A stretch of DNA of 64,000 nt from contig NZ_CP112972.1 in the NCBI RefSeq assembly GCF_026410925.1, positions 1,488,001-1,552,000 on the forward strand, written 5' to 3'. Below the pieces are notes generated by a model that saw nothing but the letters and a program-made list of their open reading frames with translations, was not told where the DNA came from and did not search any database. Source of the stretch: Halovenus salina (GTDB taxonomy: Archaea; Halobacteriota; Halobacteria; Halobacteriales; Haloarculaceae). Of the stretch, positions 33,936 through 42,985 are shown piece by piece (the stretch's first letter is position 1; each line of letters begins with the position of its first letter). A program made the position numbers and the translations under genes.

Positions 33936-34673
33936 ATGTCACTACTCAGCGTCTCGAATTTGACAAAACGGTTTGGGGGCTTGACAGCCGTCGACAACGT
34001 TTCATTTTCTGTTTCGGATGGCGAAATTATTGGCCTAATCGGCCCGAACGGGGCGGGCAAGTCGACGACATTTAATCTCATCATGGGGGATCTTGAACCG
34101 ACCGATGGCGTGATCACATACAGTGGGGAAGAAATCCAGCACGTCCCGACGCACGAACGAGTGAGAGAAGGATTGGGACGGACCTACCAGAGCCCCAGAC
34201 ACTTCGAGGAGTTTACTGTCAGAGAAAACATCGCGTCGTGTACGCTTTCGAACGACCTCCTACTGGATACGACGACGGAGTCCGGCGATACGTCCGTCGA
34301 GGAGATTCTACGGCGGACAGGACTATCGGACCAAGCGGCAGTGTATCCGAGTAAGCTCACGCCAGCGGAACTGCGGCGACTGGAGATCGCAAAGGCCCTC
34401 GCCACCGACCCAGATGTGCTTCTGTGTGACGAGGTGTTCGCCGGAATCACGACCGAAGAGGCGCGAGAGTTGGCCGACCTCATCGAGACGCTACGCGACG
34501 AGGGCCTGACCCTTTTATTGATCGACCACGTAATGGAAGTACTGATGCCGCTTGTCGACCGCGCCATCGTGCTGAATTTCGGACAGAAAATCGCAGAGGG
34601 AGACTCCGACGAGGTTGTTGCCAACGATACCGTCCGTGAGGTCTACCTCGGCGAGAGTTCGGGGGTGGCCTGA
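33936..34673 (+). CDS. livG: ABC transporter ATP-binding protein LivG (system 3)
   Basis: ATPase of 245 residues: GPNGAGKST Walker A, LTPAELRRLEIAKALA in place of the usual LSGGQ signature, VLLCDEVFAGIT Walker B, LLLIDHVMEVLM H-loop. Both the signature (TPAEL) and Walker B (DEV) differ from systems 1 and 2, so this set comes from another subfamily. The ATG at 33936 is chosen over upstream in-frame starts because MSLLSVSNLTKRF is the usual LivG N-terminus. One base overlaps livF. Confidence 0.92.
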   Translation: MSLLSVSNLTKRFGGLTAVDNVSFSVSDGEIIGLIGPNGAGKSTTFNLIMGDLEPTDGVITYSGEEIQHVPTHERVREGLGRTYQSPRHFEEFTVRENIASCTLSNDLLLDTTTESGDTSVEEILRRTGLSDQAAVYPSKLTPAELRRLEIAKALATDPDVLLCDEVFAGITTEEARELADLIETLRDEGLTLLLIDHVMEVLMPLVDRAIVLNFGQKIAEGDSDEVVANDTVREVYLGESSGVA

Positions 34674-35392
34674 TGAGTCTCATCGATGTCTCGGACCTGG
34701 CGGTGTTCTACGGAAAGTCACAGGTTGTCAACGAAGTCTCCTTCAGTGTCGACCCTGGGGAGTTGGTTAGCATCGTTGGACCGAACGGAGCGGGCAAGAC
34801 CAGCATCCTTGAGTCGCTGGTCAACTACACGGACTGGCGTGGTGATATAACTCTGAAGGGAGACTCTATCAAGGAAATGAGCGCAGACGCGCTCGCAAAA
34901 ATGGGTCTTTCGTACTGCAGAGAGGAAGAAAACATATTCCCGTACATGTCTGTCCGGCAGAATCTCCTCCTCGGCGGCCATTTAGAGCAGAGTCGAGTAA
35001 AAGAGCATCTCGAAACGGTCTACGAGTTGTTCCCGATTCTGGAGGAACGGACAGACCAGCGCGCAGACACCCTCAGTGGCGGACAGCAACAGATGCTCGC
35101 AATCGGTATCTCTTTGATGTCTGACCCTGACCTGTTAGTACTCGACGAACCGACGCTCGGGCTGGCACCGGTTGTCGTTGACGACATCGCAGAGGCCATA
35201 GACCGCCTGCGTAAACGTGATCTCGGCATTCTCCTCGTTGAACAGAACGTCAACTTCGGGTTCAAACACGCCGACCGCGTGATCCTCATGGAAACTGGTG
35301 AGATCGTCCGAAGCGGATCGCCCGCTCAGCTACGAGAAGACGATTACGTGAGCCAGACGTTCTTCGGGATGTCTTCGACCGAAGCGACCTAG
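34673..35392 (+). CDS. livF: ABC transporter ATP-binding protein LivF (system 3)
   Basis: ATPase of 239 residues with GPNGAGKTS Walker A, LSGGQQQMLAIGISLM signature, LLVLDEPTLGLAP Walker B and LLVEQNVNFGF. It is coupled to livG through a TGATG junction and ends by overlapping the convergent livM gene by 4 bases. The two ATPases therefore face the two permeases head to head. Confidence 0.93.
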   Translation: MSLIDVSDLAVFYGKSQVVNEVSFSVDPGELVSIVGPNGAGKTSILESLVNYTDWRGDITLKGDSIKEMSADALAKMGLSYCREEENIFPYMSVRQNLLLGGHLEQSRVKEHLETVYELFPILEERTDQRADTLSGGQQQMLAIGISLMSDPDLLVLDEPTLGLAPVVVDDIAEAIDRLRKRDLGILLVEQNVNFGFKHADRVILMETGEIVRSGSPAQLREDDYVSQTFFGMSSTEAT

Positions 35393-36378
35393 TCGGCCCG
35401 GGTGGGGATAGCATCTATCCCGTCATCACGAAGGCGTTTGACGGCCTGCCGAACCGTTGGAACAACCCCCGCTGGGAAGAGACCGATGACGAGTATGCCC
35501 ACAATATAGAACGACAACAGCCGAACCGGTGCCTCGGTAAACGGACGGACGGACGCATTAAAGAAAATATAGAACCAGGCACCCGCGATAGCGCCTGGGA
35601 CGGAACCGCGACCGCCGATGACAGCAGCAATGACTATGTTAATCGAGAGCGGGAGTGCGAGTACCGAGCCAATGGTCGCTGTCCCGACGTAGTGGACGTT
35701 CAGGACGCCAGCAACGCCAGCGACGAACGCACTCAACACGAAGGCGACGAATTTGAACTTCTCTGGATTGATACCGCTCGTTTCGACCAACTCCTCGTCC
35801 TGGCGGATCATCGCCAGCACCTCACCGAACTTCGAGTGGACGAGCCACCAGGTACCGTATGCAGTGGCGAAAAGTAATACCGCCGAGAGGTAGTAGTTAG
35901 CAGCCAGGCTGTCGACAAACTGCGGCACGCCGACAATTCCACGCTCGCCGCCAGTCAGGTCGGACCGCGCGATGGTCACCCGTTCACCGATAATCGGGAG
36001 CAGCAGCGAGACGAATGTAAAGTAGACGCCTTTCAGTCGAAGCGTCGGCAAGAACACGAGTGTGCCAGCCAACACAGCGAGTCCAATGCCCGCACTGGCA
36101 GACACGACCGGCGAGACGCCGTGCTCGGCGGCGAGGATAGCTGTCGTGTACGCAGCCACACCAATAAGGAAAGAGTGGCCAAAGCTGATGTAGCTCGTCT
36201 GCCCGGAAATGAGGTTCCAGCTCAGAACGAAGAGAGCGAAAATATTGGCCTGGACAAACGTCTGAAGCCAGAACCGCTCGGTGACCGCCGGGACAACAGC
36301 CAGTAATAGGATAAATGCGAGCCAGCCAAGACGGGTTGGCGTCACTGTCTCCGTGAGCCGAGTAGAGGCGTCTGACAT
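35389..36378 (-). CDS. livM: Branched-chain amino acid-type ABC permease LivM (system 3)
   Basis: Permease of 329 residues, about ten helices. LivM hallmarks are SWNLISGQTSYISFGHSFLIGVAAYT and the MIRQDEELVETSGINPEKFK loop, then VIAAVIGGRGSVPGAIAGA. It starts one base inside the livH stop (TAATG overlap) and converges on livF. Confidence 0.93.
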   Translation of the reverse strand: MSDASTRLTETVTPTRLGWLAFILLLAVVPAVTERFWLQTFVQANIFALFVLSWNLISGQTSYISFGHSFLIGVAAYTTAILAAEHGVSPVVSASAGIGLAVLAGTLVFLPTLRLKGVYFTFVSLLLPIIGERVTIARSDLTGGERGIVGVPQFVDSLAANYYLSAVLLFATAYGTWWLVHSKFGEVLAMIRQDEELVETSGINPEKFKFVAFVLSAFVAGVAGVLNVHYVGTATIGSVLALPLSINIVIAAVIGGRGSVPGAIAGAWFYIFFNASVRPFTEAPVRLLSFYIVGILVIGLFPAGVVPTVRQAVKRLRDDGIDAIPTRAD

Positions 36379-37244
36379 TACGCCTCCACCTCCTCACGGC
36401 CGAAAAGCCCCTGTGGACGGAGTACGATGATGACCAGCAACGCCACCAGTGCAGGGATGCCCTTGAATTGCGGGTTGACCTGTATAGTGAATATTTCGAC
36501 AAACGAAATGAGGTACGCAGCCACGGCAGTTCCCTTGATTGACCCGAGGCCACCGACGACGACGATGCTGAACGAGTAAATCAAGGGGAACACCCACATG
36601 TGGGGACTAATTGTCGTGTATGACCCATAAAACATCCCGACGAGACCAGCAAACGCACCGGCGATAATCCATACCAGCAGGTACGTCCTGTCGGTGTTGA
36701 TACCCACAGCTTCGGCAGTGCGGCGGTTCTGTGCGACAGCAACGATACTCCGACCGGTATACGTCTTTGTCACGAACACGTACAGCCCGCTCAAACAGAG
36801 CAACGACGTAATCGTCGCAGCGACGAGGTTGTTGGTGATCGAGGTGCCTGCAATCTCGGTCGACCCCGATACAATCGGCTCGAAGAGTTCGGGGTTCGTG
36901 CCGAACTGAATAATGAACACCTCCTCGATAGCGAGTGCGAGTATCAGCGTGATCATAAAGACCGCGACTGGGTTGTCCATGATGTGTTCGACAATTCCCT
37001 TCCACGTGAGGACTGCCGCGGCGATGCCTGCGAGGATAGAGAGCGCCATGCCGCCGACTGGCGGCAGTTCGAGCGTTGTCACTCCGAGGAAGTACGCGTA
37101 CGAGCCGATCATAACGTACGACCCGTGGGCGAGGTTTTCGATGCCACCAATCGCGTAGACGAGCGTCAGCCCGACCGAGAGCAACGCATACAGAGAGCCA
37201 ACGGCAGTGCCAAGCAGTAACACGGTAACTGGATCGACAGCCAT
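36378..37244 (-). CDS. livH: Branched-chain amino acid-type ABC permease LivH (system 3)
   Basis: Permease of 288 residues with LTLVYAIGGIENLAHGSYVMIGSYAYF near the N-terminus and SIVVVGGLGSIKGTAVAAYLI near the end, the LivH pattern. The frame is open to 37292, but MAVDPVTVLLLGTAVGSLYALL is the usual start just before helix 1. It is the first gene of a minus-strand pair with livM. Upstream (37245-37371) an imperfect CTATG/CATAG inverted repeat with a 9-base spacer lies near 37300. Confidence 0.92.
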   Translation of the reverse strand: MAVDPVTVLLLGTAVGSLYALLSVGLTLVYAIGGIENLAHGSYVMIGSYAYFLGVTTLELPPVGGMALSILAGIAAAVLTWKGIVEHIMDNPVAVFMITLILALAIEEVFIIQFGTNPELFEPIVSGSTEIAGTSITNNLVAATITSLLCLSGLYVFVTKTYTGRSIVAVAQNRRTAEAVGINTDRTYLLVWIIAGAFAGLVGMFYGSYTTISPHMWVFPLIYSFSIVVVGGLGSIKGTAVAAYLISFVEIFTIQVNPQFKGIPALVALLVIIVLRPQGLFGREEVEA

Positions 37245-37371
37245 GGTTATCGAGGACCACTCTCCGGCCAGCCAACTGATTGTCGCGTGCAAAGAGCGGT
37301 CGATCTATGTGGTATGGTCATAGTGAGGAATTAAAGTAGGATATTCCTGGTTTAAGAGAAGCGTGTCCTCC

Positions 37372-39426
37372 TTAGTCGTCGTCTCCCGCGGTACCGTCTA
37401 CACTTTGTGGCGTCTCGTCGTCGAACTCGTCACGCGACGGAATTGTGTGTCCCTCGTTGATAGCGTGCTCCGGCGGCACGTCGAGTGCCTCCGACCGGTC
37501 GAAGAAGTTGTCGGGGGTGAATTTTACGTTTGCCATCTGCACCGGGAGCACCGGCCAGTCCTCCGGGCGTGTGACGTGGTTCTTGCCGAGCGTGTACCAG
37601 ACGACGAGGTCCTCGTTGTCGAGGTCCCGGTCTGCTTCCGTCCAGACGGGAAGGCCTTCGGGACCCTCTGCCTGGTTGGGGTAGTCGCCAGCCGGGAACA
37701 TCTCCTCTTCGTCATGTGGCGTCACCCAAAGGTGATTATTTACGAACCCGGACCGCCGCATCACACTGCTGTCTTCCTGTTGGGCGGCCTTGACGTTCTC
37801 GTAGGCTTCGATGCGATAGCCGACCTCGTTGTCCAGTCGGTTCGTCTTGTTCGGATTCGTGACCTTCCAGTAGCGACCTTCCAGCGGGTTGATAAGCCGC
37901 TGTGCTTCCTGTTCACTCTCGAGTTGTCGCTCGTCGGCGTAAAAGGCATTGCCACCGGGGTTCGGCGTGTCCCCCGAGGGGTCCGCGTGCGGGCTAAAGC
38001 CCTGTGGCCCGGTTGGGACCGTCTCGTTTTCGACCTCGTAGACGTTGTTGTCGGCCCCGTCGATGTCGAAGTCCAGCCGGAAATTGAAGAAGTGCTGGTG
38101 GATTGGGGCCTTCAGCTGTGGCGCAACAAGCTCCGAGTATCCTTTGACATCCTTATTTTTCGGGGCCGCAGAGACGTTGTCGATACCCGTCAGACGGACC
38201 TGCACTTGGACGGAGCCGTCTTGGTAGAAATACCAGTAGAACCCGTAGTCGTAGTTACCAACAGCAGCAATAAACGAGACGACCAGACGGCGGTTCCGCC
38301 GTGACTCGGCGCTTTCAGTGCGCCAGTCCGAGCGCTCCCAGAGCAGGCCGTAATCCTCCTCGTGCATGCAGACAGCGTTGGGAAGCACGTTGACGTCGCC
38401 GTCCATCGTATTCATCACGGCGTCGAAGTAATGCATGTACCCCAGGCAGTCACACCGCTTTTCGAGGGATTTAGCCATCCGGCCGATGTTGTACTCCCCG
38501 GCGTCCATCGCGTTCTTGAAGCGGTCGTTCTGGTCGGGCGTTCCGTAGGGAACCGACATCTCCGCCATCGACGCACGGTGGAGGATCTTCCGGAACTCGC
38601 CGTCGTCGTTGTAGCCGACGTTATGCAAGACGAGCCCTTCTCGCTGGGTCCAGCCGACACGGAACTCCCAGTTTTGCCATTCCACTTTGTGTCCGTCGAC
38701 CTCGAAGGACGGGCCGTCGGGCTGGACAACATCATAGGGTTTGATGTCGTCGCGCAAGTCGATGTCCTCCTCCCGGTACGCCATCTCCTCCGGAGGAAGC
38801 GGGTTCTCCTCGTCAGGGGGGCCGTTGTCGACGACCTCGACGACTGACATCTCGTCGAGGTCGACGTAGACGTGTAGCCCGGTAACTGGTTTCGCGTACC
38901 CTTCGTCACCGTCGTCAGCACTCGGTCGGACGTAGGTCAGCCCGTGTGCGAGACGACGGTCCCGATCGATGTGTTCAGGGATGAAATCGTACCCCACCGA
39001 CCAGGGGTCGACCATCGCTCGGCCGGTGTTGTCTACACCACGGTCTTCGAGAGCGGCCTGCCACTCCTCGTGTGCCTTGACCGTCTGCTCGCACTCGATG
39101 AACTCCTCGATGGCAATCGACGGCTGGGCACCCTCTACGTGCTCGACGGAGGTGATTTCCTCCTTTTCGAGTGATACCACTACTTCGTAGGTCTTCCGTT
39201 CCGGGCTGTCTCGGATGACGGCAAACGCCTCACGTTCGATCTCTGTCCCATCATTTTCGTACTCCGCAAGTGCGTCCTTGGGAGGTTCGTTCAGGACAAT
39301 CTTGACAATTCGTGCGCCGTCTGTGAAATCGTCTGCATCACGCAATAGGTCACCAGCGGCGTCGATTTCATCTGGATGAAGCGGATCCAGAGGGTGGTCA
39401 ACTTTTGTGTCTGATTCTACGGCCAT
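37372..39426 (-). CDS. Copper-containing (TPQ) primary amine oxidase
   Basis: Copper amine oxidase of 684 residues, full family length, which turns a primary amine plus oxygen into an aldehyde, ammonia and hydrogen peroxide. The cofactor motif is GNYDYG at 390-395, so Tyr392 should become topaquinone. The copper ligands are His443 and His445 (HQH) and His617 in KNHVTRPEDWPVLP. Asp335 in YFDAVMN is the catalytic base. The two small N-terminal domains and the large beta-sandwich are all represented. No signal peptide is seen, so it should be cytoplasmic, like Arthrobacter phenylethylamine oxidase. It sits between the ABC system 3 permeases and an aldehyde dehydrogenase. Confidence 0.95.
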   Translation of the reverse strand: MAVESDTKVDHPLDPLHPDEIDAAGDLLRDADDFTDGARIVKIVLNEPPKDALAEYENDGTEIEREAFAVIRDSPERKTYEVVVSLEKEEITSVEHVEGAQPSIAIEEFIECEQTVKAHEEWQAALEDRGVDNTGRAMVDPWSVGYDFIPEHIDRDRRLAHGLTYVRPSADDGDEGYAKPVTGLHVYVDLDEMSVVEVVDNGPPDEENPLPPEEMAYREEDIDLRDDIKPYDVVQPDGPSFEVDGHKVEWQNWEFRVGWTQREGLVLHNVGYNDDGEFRKILHRASMAEMSVPYGTPDQNDRFKNAMDAGEYNIGRMAKSLEKRCDCLGYMHYFDAVMNTMDGDVNVLPNAVCMHEEDYGLLWERSDWRTESAESRRNRRLVVSFIAAVGNYDYGFYWYFYQDGSVQVQVRLTGIDNVSAAPKNKDVKGYSELVAPQLKAPIHQHFFNFRLDFDIDGADNNVYEVENETVPTGPQGFSPHADPSGDTPNPGGNAFYADERQLESEQEAQRLINPLEGRYWKVTNPNKTNRLDNEVGYRIEAYENVKAAQQEDSSVMRRSGFVNNHLWVTPHDEEEMFPAGDYPNQAEGPEGLPVWTEADRDLDNEDLVVWYTLGKNHVTRPEDWPVLPVQMANVKFTPDNFFDRSEALDVPPEHAINEGHTIPSRDEFDDETPQSVDGTAGDDD

Positions 39427-39436
39427 GATGTGTGTA

Positions 39437-39455
39437 AATATCCCACACGGATATT
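39437..39455. promoter_or_regulatory. Inverted repeat overlapping the amine oxidase promoter
   Basis: AATATCC and GGATATT form a perfect 7-base inverted repeat around CACAC. It overlaps the minus-strand TATA-like TTAATAT (about 39452-39458), whose distance of about 26-32 bases to the ATG at 39426 fits a leaderless transcript. A repressor bound here would block TBP. Confidence 0.5.
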
Positions 39456-39468
39456 AAGTCTTACGTAA

Positions 39469-39481
39469 GCTGAAATTCAGC
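39469..39481. terminator. Short palindrome between aldehyde dehydrogenase and amine oxidase
   Basis: GCTGAAATTCAGC is a perfect 6-base inverted repeat around A, 56 bases beyond the aldehyde dehydrogenase stop and upstream of the amine oxidase promoter. It could be a transcript-end hairpin or a second operator; there is no T-tract directly after it on the transcribed strand, so the role is open. Confidence 0.3.
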
Positions 39482-39536
39482 ACGCAAAAGAATTTTTATT
39501 TACGACTTGTGACTGATAAGATCCGCTGACGGAGCG

Positions 39537-41075
39537 TCAGCGTGGGCCGAGGTTGACGCTGATTGATTTCGTCTGTGTGTACTCCCGAATTGTTTCCATC
39601 GCGTTCTCGCGGCCGTTGCCTGACTGCTTGTACCCGCCAAACGGCATCCCGGGTGAGACATCGTTGTAGTGGTTGACCCAGACGACCCCAGCTTCGAGGT
39701 CTTCGGCCGTATCGTATGCCTTGTTGATGTTACTGGTAATGACACCAGATGCAAGCCCGTAGTCGACATCGTTGGCCTGCTCAATCATCTCGTCGTACTC
39801 CGACCAGGTGAAAATCTCTTCGACCGGACCGAAGATTTCCTCTTGGACGGCGTCGTTGTCATGGTCGATGTTGTCGATGACAGTCGGTTCGACGAACGCC
39901 CCTTCGGCGAGGGCGTCGTCGTCTGGGGTGTCACCGCCGACGACGACATCGGCGTCGTCGTCACGGGCGAGTTGGATGTACTCCATGGTCCGCTCGGCTT
40001 GCTCCTGTGATACTTTGGGTCCGAGGTCGGTCTCTTCGAGCAGCGGGTCCCCCATTTGGAGCGTCTCGGCGGCTCCTGCGAACGCTTCGAGGAAGTCGTC
40101 TTTGATATTCTCGTGGACAAAAATACGTGAGCCCGCAGCACAGCACTCACCCGTGTTGAAGAAAATAGCCATCATACAGGTCTCGACTGCCTGCTCAAGA
40201 TCGGCATCTTCGTGGATGATAACCGGGCTTTTGCCGCCGAGTTCCAGTGTGGTCGGCGTGACGCTGTCGGCCGCATTATGAGCGATATCCTTACCGACTG
40301 CAGTCGAGCCCGTGAACGCGAGTTTGTCCACATCGTCGTGGGTCGTCAACGGTTCGCCCGCCTCCTCGCCGTACCCGGTAACGACGTTGATAACACCGTC
40401 TGGAACAGTACTATCGACTAGCTTACAGAACTCGAGGACCGACAGCGGCGTCTCCTCGCTGGGCTTGAGAACGGTGCAGTTGCCCGCCGCCAGCGCTGGG
40501 GCCAGCTTCCAAGTGGCCATCAACAGCGGGAAGTTCCATGGCGTAATCTGCCCAACGACACCGTAGGGCTCGTGGAGTGTCGAGATATGTTTGTCGCGGT
40601 CGAACAGGTCACCTGTCGGTACCTGCTCGCCCGTGGCCGTCCGCGCAGCGCCCGCGAAATACCTGAAGAAGTCCGCTACCAGGGCGATGTCACCCATGGC
40701 CTCCTCGATTGGCTTACCGTTGTCAAGAACCTCGATTGTCGCCAGCCGCTGGTGATTCTCCTCGACAATTTCGGCGATATCAGTCAGCAGGCGCTGTCGT
40801 TCATCGGGATGTGTGTCTGCGAACTCACGCTCGAATGCCTCCCGGGCGGCCGCGACGGCACGGTCTATATCTGCTGCGGTGCCAGCTTGTGCCTGTGCCA
40901 GCTCGCTCCCTGTCGTCGGGTCGACTGTACTGAACGTCTCGCCGTTGTCAGCGTCAACCCACTCACCGCCGATGTAGTGGCCGTACGTGTCCTCTGTGAG
41001 GACATCTGATGCCGTGCTCTCGTGACGCTGTTTTATTTCGTCAACCGTAGTACTGGAGTTGTCAGTTGCTCCCAT
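39537..41075 (-). CDS. NAD(P)-dependent aldehyde dehydrogenase
   Basis: ALDH of 512 residues, full length. PWNFP gives the oxyanion Asn181, FTGSTAVGK the cofactor turn, ELGGKSP the general base Glu278 and FFNTGECCAAGSR the nucleophile Cys312. The sequence resembles betaine/phenylacetaldehyde-type enzymes. Next to a copper amine oxidase, its likely job is to oxidise the aldehyde that enzyme releases. A TATA-like GCTTTATGTATT on the minus strand (about 41099-41110) precedes the ATG and matches the element before the receptor gene at 42517. Confidence 0.95.
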   Translation of the reverse strand: MGATDNSSTTVDEIKQRHESTASDVLTEDTYGHYIGGEWVDADNGETFSTVDPTTGSELAQAQAGTAADIDRAVAAAREAFEREFADTHPDERQRLLTDIAEIVEENHQRLATIEVLDNGKPIEEAMGDIALVADFFRYFAGAARTATGEQVPTGDLFDRDKHISTLHEPYGVVGQITPWNFPLLMATWKLAPALAAGNCTVLKPSEETPLSVLEFCKLVDSTVPDGVINVVTGYGEEAGEPLTTHDDVDKLAFTGSTAVGKDIAHNAADSVTPTTLELGGKSPVIIHEDADLEQAVETCMMAIFFNTGECCAAGSRIFVHENIKDDFLEAFAGAAETLQMGDPLLEETDLGPKVSQEQAERTMEYIQLARDDDADVVVGGDTPDDDALAEGAFVEPTVIDNIDHDNDAVQEEIFGPVEEIFTWSEYDEMIEQANDVDYGLASGVITSNINKAYDTAEDLEAGVVWVNHYNDVSPGMPFGGYKQSGNGRENAMETIREYTQTKSISVNLGPR

Positions 41076-41111
41076 GGTAATAGTTAGTACTGCTCGAATA
41101 ATACATAAAGC

Positions 41112-41119
41112 TATCTATC
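41112..41119. promoter_or_regulatory. TATCTATC half-site before aldehyde dehydrogenase
   Basis: The same octamer that forms one arm of the inverted repeat at 33908-33933 occurs just upstream of the aldehyde dehydrogenase TATA box. It could be a half operator or chance in an AT-rich gap (41076-41254), which otherwise holds no gene. Confidence 0.3.
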
Positions 41120-41254
41120 ATCCAATTAATCCCTCCTGTATTTTCTTTTTTAATTTTACGAACGGTGTAATTTAATCACGATAGCCATCGTCGGCGAAGT
41201 AGTTGTGAGGCGATATTGAACCAGATTCGGTTGGCTTTGCTGTGGCTCCGAACA

Positions 41255-42517
41255 CTATTGCAGTTCGAACTCCGCGTTGGCAAACTTGTCTGGATACACT
41301 GTTACCTGCTCGCCGTCCCGCCACTGCGACCACGTTGGCTGGAAGAAGTCGGGACCGTACTTTAGATCGTGTGGGTAGCTGTTGCCGTCTGGTGCTTCCT
41401 CGTCGGGGCCGTACACCGAGTACGTCTGATTGAGTTCGAACGTTTCCTCTTCCATCGCGGTGACGGTATCGTCTAGGCTGTCGCCTCCTTCCGAGCGCGC
41501 ACGTGCGTACATTTGTGTGGCCACGTACGAACCGAATGCGGCCCACGTCGGCTTCGTCGGACGGGAATCGTACTCCGATTCGTACATGTCGACGAACTCC
41601 TGTGCGGCATCAGAGAGTTGTGACCCCCAGGTGGTGAACGTCCGGCTGATAACGTTCGAGTTCTCGGTGTTGATATCTGCGAGATACTGAGGGGACTGTG
41701 ACGCCACCAGATCACCTACCATCGGCTTTTCGACGCCCGACTCCTCGTAGGACAGCAGTGGCCCTTTGCCGGCCTCCGCGACAAGGCCGAAGATGAAGTC
41801 GACATCGGTGTCATCGATTTGGTTCATATACGTGGTGAAGTTATTCTCACTCAGTGAAAAGACGATGTCGTCTTCGATTGACATGCCTAGCCCGCCTACA
41901 GCGTCTTTTAGTGCAGGCGCGACCTGACCCGTCCATGCGGCGTCCTCGCGGAATATGACTGCGTTTTCCCATCCCTGTTGTCCGACAGCGAACTGTTCGG
42001 CAAAATTCAGGAGGTCTGCGACAAAAAACGCCGCGTTGATGGGTGCGATACGGAACCAGGGTTTGTACCGCTCGTAGTCCTCTGCGACCTGACCGGCGAG
42101 CGCCGGGGCCGCCGCGCCGACGTTGAGATGAACCGTCTCCGTTTCGGCGATTTCGTCCATGATTCCGGCGGCCGTCTGCTCGGCGAACGTCCCGATGGTT
42201 GCATCGGCACCCTGCCGACTCACCAGCGTGTTGTGGGCGTCGACAGCAGATGACGCCGTTCCTTCCGTGTTCGAACTCTCGACAGACAGGTCACTGTCGA
42301 GGATTCCCTCGTCGTTTGCCACCTGCGCGCCGAGTTCCGCCCCTCGCACCGTAGCCTTGCCAACATCTAGGTCGAGTGTCGTGAGGACACCCAGTGTTTC
42401 ACTGCCCGAACTCCCACCGCCGAGTATTCCCGAACAACCGGCAGTCGAGCCAAGCAAAGCGATACTACCAGCAGCGCCTGTTCGTCGTAGATATTGTCGT
42501 CTGGTAACCATAACCAT
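41255..42517 (-). CDS. Liv-type ABC transporter substrate-binding lipoprotein (system 3)
   Basis: Receptor of 420 residues with a Tat motif (TRRQYLRR) and lipobox (TAGC, Cys28), then a short Gly/Ser linker. The mature part LGVLTTLDLDVGKATVRGAELGAQVAND is the type I binding-protein start. It is the only free receptor near the system 3 permeases and ATPases, so I assign it to them although the amine oxidase and aldehyde dehydrogenase genes lie between. It may bind an amine or an aromatic or aliphatic amino acid; the sequence does not say. Confidence 0.92.
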   Translation of the reverse strand: MVMVTRRQYLRRTGAAGSIALLGSTAGCSGILGGGSSGSETLGVLTTLDLDVGKATVRGAELGAQVANDEGILDSDLSVESSNTEGTASSAVDAHNTLVSRQGADATIGTFAEQTAAGIMDEIAETETVHLNVGAAAPALAGQVAEDYERYKPWFRIAPINAAFFVADLLNFAEQFAVGQQGWENAVIFREDAAWTGQVAPALKDAVGGLGMSIEDDIVFSLSENNFTTYMNQIDDTDVDFIFGLVAEAGKGPLLSYEESGVEKPMVGDLVASQSPQYLADINTENSNVISRTFTTWGSQLSDAAQEFVDMYESEYDSRPTKPTWAAFGSYVATQMYARARSEGGDSLDDTVTAMEEETFELNQTYSVYGPDEEAPDGNSYPHDLKYGPDFFQPTWSQWRDGEQVTVYPDKFANAEFELQ

Positions 42518-42536
42518 ACTACTATAATCATTGGTC

Positions 42537-42547
42537 TAATATAAAGC
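42537..42547 (-). promoter_or_regulatory. TATA-like element of the system 3 receptor gene
   Basis: On the minus strand GCTTTATATTA ends about 20 bases before the ATG at 42517 and nearly repeats the GCTTTATGTATT before the aldehyde dehydrogenase gene. The shared sequence suggests the same promoter type for both. Confidence 0.45.
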
Positions 42548-42667
42548 TACGTGATGATTACTGTATCACGCTCGGGTGAGGTGACCCTCCTCGGAGCCAC
42601 ATTCGCCAGGTCAGTTGTCAGCAATCAGTGAGCTGGCGTTGAAAACGATTGATGCGGACGGCTAGAT

Positions 42668-42826
42668 GAGACCGAACCGCTAAATACCGTGCACACGGCA
42701 CTACAGATAATGACACATCTGGGTACGGCGCATGCCGACCCTGGAGAGATGGCCACCGGTGAGCTAGATGTCGGCGAAGCCCGCGACGGCAGTACTGTGT
42801 CACTGCCTGTGGCGGTCATCAACGGC
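42668..42826 (+). pseudogene. Duplicated 5' fragment of the AstE/AspA-family gene
   Basis: This stretch aligns without gaps to 48519-48677 at about 95% identity. It holds 42 bases of upstream sequence, the start codon (42710) and the first 39 codons (starting MTHLGTAHADPGEMATGELD) of the gene at 48561. After the codons for VINGT the similarity ends and the frame runs into unrelated sequence. It is a non-functional remnant of a paralogue or of a segmental duplication. Confidence 0.8.
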
Positions 42827-42985
42827 ACAAGACGGAGAACGTGTCTCCTCTCAGCAAGACTTTCGGCCCCACCACCAGCAGACAAGGCCACTATAATAGA
42901 ATCTGGAGGCGCTGGTGAATCGCTATGTTGCGTCGGATTCGACCGTCAGAACTAGGAAGATGAAACGCGAAACCGCCGATGGTTC

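Noticed and set aside
37363..38304. 313-codon plus-strand frame
   Set aside because: It is antisense to the amine oxidase, which contains copper and cofactor motifs.
41172..41546. 124-codon frame with Arg-rich sequence at the end of the system 3 receptor gene
   Set aside because: It mostly overlaps the receptor in another frame and shows no motif.
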